Shown piece by piece: positions 61,552 to 64,000 of a stretch of 64,000 nt of DNA. The DNA lies in contig NZ_FNDK01000005.1 of NCBI RefSeq assembly GCF_900099605.1, positions 62,001 through 126,000 on the forward strand. Reading direction: 5' to 3'. Position numbers and translations under genes: made by a program. The notes below the pieces were generated by a model. That model searched no databases. It was not told the DNA's origin and saw only the letters and a list, made by a program, of their open reading frames with translations. Numbering within the stretch: position 1 is the stretch's first letter; every line of letters begins with the position of its first letter. Source of the stretch: Alteribacillus persepolensis. Its GTDB lineage: Bacteria > Bacillota > Bacilli > Bacillales > Marinococcaceae.

Positions 61552-62322
61552 ATGAAATATTCGTTAACGGGATTTTTTCTAATCATCCTGCTGGGACTTC
61601 TTTTTGCCGCGCCAGCTGCAGCAGATGAAGTGTATCGATGGAATTTTAAGCCAGCTGAAAATAATCAGCCATCAGATACAGAAGAAGTATATAAGGAACT
61701 GCTAAAAAAATACAATGGTTATTTTATTGGGGACACCGACAACAAAGAACTGTATTTGACATTTGACAATGGATACGAGAATGGTTATACCAGTGATATC
61801 TTAGACGTACTGAAAGAAAAAGACGTACCGGCAGCTTTTTTTGTGACAGGACATTATTTGAAGTCAGCGCCTGACTTAGTAAAACGAATGAAAAAAGAGG
61901 GACACATTGTCGGCAACCATTCATACCATCATCCAAGTTTACCTGAAGTAAGTAATGAACGTATCGAAAAAGAATTAGACAAAGTAAAAGAGGCATACAC
62001 GCGTTTGACTGGTGACGATGACATGCTCTATTTACGCCCTCCACAAGGTACGTTTAGCGAACGTTCATTAAAACAGTCACAGCAATTAGGCTATATTAAT
62101 GTGTTTTGGTCATTTGCGTATGTGGACTGGGAAACAGAAGGACAGAAAGGACCAGAACATGCCTACCAACGTATCATGAAAAGGGTGCATCCTGGTGCTG
62201 TAATGCTTTTGCACGCGGTATCAGAAGATAACGCAAAAGCGTTAGAGAAAGTGATTGATGAATGCCAGGAGCAAGGATATACGTTTAAAAGTCTCGATGA
62301 ACTTGTTTTAAAGACACCATGA
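61552..62322 (+). CDS. pdaA: Spore cortex polysaccharide deacetylase PdaA
   Basis: A 256-residue secreted enzyme. A signal peptide ends near AAPAAA (about residue 22). The NodB-type deacetylase domain has YLTFDNGYENG in the PdaA form of the TFDDG motif, HSYHHPS for metal binding and RPPQGTFS. VMLLHAVSEDN closes the active site. PdaA is needed to form muramic delta-lactam in the spore cortex and thus for germination, which supports a spore former. ATG 61552 follows GGAGGAG by 6 nt; codons upstream to 61465 have no such site. Confidence 0.92.
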   Translation: MKYSLTGFFLIILLGLLFAAPAAADEVYRWNFKPAENNQPSDTEEVYKELLKKYNGYFIGDTDNKELYLTFDNGYENGYTSDILDVLKEKDVPAAFFVTGHYLKSAPDLVKRMKKEGHIVGNHSYHHPSLPEVSNERIEKELDKVKEAYTRLTGDDDMLYLRPPQGTFSERSLKQSQQLGYINVFWSFAYVDWETEGQKGPEHAYQRIMKRVHPGAVMLLHAVSEDNAKALEKVIDECQEQGYTFKSLDELVLKTP

Positions 62323-62324
62323 CA

Positions 62325-62358
62325 TGAAAAAGGACGGATAGCAAGAGCTTTCCGTCCT
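62325..62358 (-). terminator. Terminator of the GAF protein gene
   Basis: AGGACGGA pairs with TCCGTCCT around a 12-nt loop; on the minus strand TTTTT follows. It lies close behind pdaA, which may share it. Confidence 0.8.
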
Positions 62359-62390
62359 AAAATGTGGCATATTATACATATGTAAACACA

Positions 62391-62732
62391 TTACGTAAAT
62401 ACTTTCCCTAGCTCAGATGTTACTTTTTCCAGCGTAGAAACATCGGTTACATCAAATACAATCCATTGTTTGCTCTTTACTACTAATACTCCAACTTCAG
62501 TATCGTTATGTTTAATTGGAAAAGCTAATTGGCTTTGCATGCTGCCTTTATCTTCGGTAGATACAAGAAGACGAGTATCCTCACCTTCTTTCAAGTAAAT
62601 GCCTGCCCAATCAATATAATCGACCTTATTACATAATGTATGAACTGTGTTGTGAAAGGTATCGTTTACATTTGTTGATTGGTAGACCGAAGACAGTATT
62701 TGAATAGATGCTAGGTCCGTTGCTATAGACAA
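62391..62732 (-). CDS. Small GAF-domain protein
   Basis: A 113-residue protein that is essentially a single GAF domain: LSSVYQSTNVNDTFHNTVHTL, WAGIYLKEGED, LAFPIKHNDTEVGVLVVKS and a final helix TLEKVTSELGKVF. GAF domains bind small ligands or act in free-methionine sulfoxide reduction; the catalytic cysteines of that enzyme are not evident. The TTG at 62732 has AGGAGG 6 nt upstream; a GTG at 62753 lacks a ribosome binding site. Confidence 0.75.
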   Translation of the reverse strand: MSIATDLASIQILSSVYQSTNVNDTFHNTVHTLCNKVDYIDWAGIYLKEGEDTRLLVSTEDKGSMQSQLAFPIKHNDTEVGVLVVKSKQWIVFDVTDVSTLEKVTSELGKVFT

Positions 62733-62753
62733 TGGAATCCTCCTTTTCCTCAC

Positions 62754-63100
62754 TTAGAACTACGTTTATTGTACCAAAGGTTTTTGGGGGGGCGAGCTAG
62801 TAAGTTTAGGAAATATCCAGTAGTAATCACGATGACCATTCACAAAAGAGGCAGGATGGAGGCGAAATCAAATCACCGAAAAGCCGGACAATAGGAGAAG
62901 TAAGTATATTCTAAGCGGCAGTCAACAGACGGAAGTACCTTAGGAAAAGAAAGCGTCAGGGTGTTTTTCAATGGGATTAAAGCACTGCCCGCGGCAACGC
63001 GGCAAGCGCGGTTCAAAAGAGCTGGTCAACCAGAAAGGAGAAGGTGATGACGACCTCAACAAACAAACGTTATATAGACTAAAAATTCCTATGACAAATA
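62754..63100. repeat. Degenerate GC-rich repeat copy, inverted part
   Basis: TATTCTAAGCGGCAGTCAAC (about 62909-62928) is the inverted counterpart of GTTGACTGCGCTTAGAA at 20457. GCACTGCCCGCGGCAACGC (about 62984) and GGTCAACCAGAAAGGAG (about 63024) match other copies. No gene is visible in this part of the 457-nt gap. Confidence 0.55.
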
Positions 63101-63137
63101 AATAATCCGAACGGCTCTGCCAATCGCTCGGATTATT
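63101..63137. repeat. Palindromic repeat, copy 4
   Basis: AATAATCCGA and TCGGATTATT enclose a 17-nt loop. The outer stem is identical to copy 3; the inner arm has diverged. Confidence 0.75.
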
Positions 63138-63189
63138 CTGTAGTTGTTATCTTTTTGTCAAAGTTTCTCCGATGTGGATGAATACTTAT

Positions 63190-64000
63190 TTAATCAGATG
63201 ATTGCCGCTGTGATAGTTTTTCACGGTCAGCAGAGCTTGGAGGCTCTTCTGTCCAGCCGTGTTCAATCATTGCTTTCATCCCTTTATTGACATACTTGCC
63301 AATTCCTACAGACAAGCTTGCGAATTTTAAGTGAACATCATGCCTTGTTATTTTACTCATTGCCGTTCCATAATTTTGAATACCGACTCCATTGGACATA
63401 ACCGTGTGGTACAGCAGCAGCTTGTCAGAAAACGGAGAAATAGTGGAATCAGTAACTTCGGTATCAATAATTTTATTGGAAGGCAAGTTATCGGCCATTA
63501 ATATTTCACTTAAGTCATTAATCTGCTTTTCTGCTAACTGACAGCCCTCACGAAAATAACTTCTGAGTTCAGCGGAGGAAGCAATCTGGCTGAAGGCAAC
63601 CATGAGAGCTTTTCCTAATGTATTTGTATTAATATTAATTTGTAAGTGTTTAATCTCTAAGCTGGTTAATGGTCTGGACTTCCCGGCAATAGCAGATATA
63701 AACGAAGGTTTTTCCACAAAATCTACCTTTTTCGGGTAAGGAATTTCCGGTGAGGTAATATCCATCCCTTTTTCTAATAATAAGTACATGCCGTGTTTAT
63801 ATAAAGAGATGGTGTCTTGTAAACATGTTTCAAAATACTGAATAATATCATGGCGAGCTGATGTTGATAAAGCACTTCCATATGTTTCAAAGCCTGCTCG
63901 CGACATCTCTGTCATATAAAAAACCATAAAAATATCTGAAAATAAACGCGGAGCGTCTGGATGAAGATCTTGTTTGCCAAAACCAACTGGAACAGGGATA
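63190..64000 (-). CDS. DUF3231 family protein, C-terminal part
   Basis: The gene enters from the right edge: the frame stays open through the last base, so the Met at 63927 is internal. Upstream residues VPVGFGKQDLHPDAPRLFSD are a typical DUF3231 segment. The visible part (about 270 residues) is helical and includes two related regions, MSRAGFETYGSALSTSARHD and MSNGVGIQNYGTAMSKITRHD, consistent with the duplicated DUF3231 layout of about 340 residues. These proteins are common in bacilli and their function is unknown. The C-terminus is polar (REKLSQRQSSD). Confidence 0.82.
   Translation of the reverse strand, partial: IPVPVGFGKQDLHPDAPRLFSDIFMVFYMTEMSRAGFETYGSALSTSARHDIIQYFETCLQDTISLYKHGMYLLLEKGMDITSPEIPYPKKVDFVEKPSFISAIAGKSRPLTSLEIKHLQININTNTLGKALMVAFSQIASSAELRSYFREGCQLAEKQINDLSEILMADNLPSNKIIDTEVTDSTISPFSDKLLLYHTVMSNGVGIQNYGTAMSKITRHDVHLKFASLSVGIGKYVNKGMKAMIEHGWTEEPPSSADREKLSQRQSSD

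Noticed and set aside
1-64000. CRISPR arrays, tRNA, rRNA, prophage or intact insertion sequences
   Set aside because: I found no regularly spaced direct repeats, no tRNA or rRNA-like sequence, and no transposase, integrase or phage structural gene.

Overview
The window looks like a chromosomal segment of a low-GC, Gram-positive, spore-forming Bacillaceae species, probably halophilic or alkaliphilic. Many proteins are recognisably close to Bacillus products (TopB, CshA, YfmR-type ABC-F, SinI/SinR, TreP-TreA-TreR, MreBH, LplJ, YtvI, PdaA, an FbpB-like peptide). The RNase H closely resembles the Bacillus halodurans type. Cation and osmolyte transporters are frequent (NhaP-like, NhaC-like, YuiF-like, BCCT, AbgT) and several exported proteins are very acidic. 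I saw no rRNA, tRNA, CRISPR array, prophage or intact insertion sequence. The species cannot be named from this sequence.

Layout. 1-12 kb: a truncated CitA/DcuS-type sensor kinase, then topB, cshA and an ABC-F gene, a TerC protein, a Cu/Zn-SOD lipoprotein, a free-standing DHQ-synthase-II-like domain and an NhaP/RCK antiporter. 12-15.3 kb: a lipid kinase and then the sin locus, with sinI, sinR, a second sinI-like gene on the opposite strand that has not been called by ORF length, and a small unknown gene behind a cluster of SinR-type boxes. 15.3-20.2 kb: BrnQ, NhaC-like, a DUF2283-like protein and an EamA exporter. 20.2-26 kb: a siderophore uptake system split into two convergent Fur-controlled units (ATPase plus FhuF-type reductase; lipoprotein plus fused permease). 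26-32 kb: MnmH, a 3D-domain cell-wall protein, YtvI, and a pair encoding a DUF6884-like protein and an Fe-S PD-(D/E)XK nuclease. 32-36.5 kb: the trehalose operon treP-treA-treR with tandem TreR operators and a cre site. 36.7-41 kb: a BCCT transporter with no canonical start codon, mreBH and lplJ. 41.4-46.7 kb: cysH-sat-cysC-sumT/hemD-sirB-sirC, which makes sulfite and siroheme. 46.7-59.5 kb: mostly housekeeping and stress genes (thiamine pyrophosphokinase, RNase H, YfkM, msrA-msrB, ferritin-like, OsmC, MATE) with a remnant of a siderophore hydroxylase gene. 59.8-64 kb: AbgT, pdaA, a GAF protein and a truncated DUF3231 gene.

The most interesting region is 13.2-15.3 kb. One SinR is flanked by two SinI-type antirepressors, and the roughly 480-bp divergent region beyond them carries five exact GTTCTYT boxes. 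Two of these boxes form a perfect palindrome over the leader of an unrecognised 83-residue protein, which suggests a rewired SinR circuit with its own target and feedback. A second theme is the set of intergenic repeats: at least four copies of an AATAATCCGAAC palindrome and about eight degenerate copies of a GC-rich element that occupy most of the long gene-free gaps.
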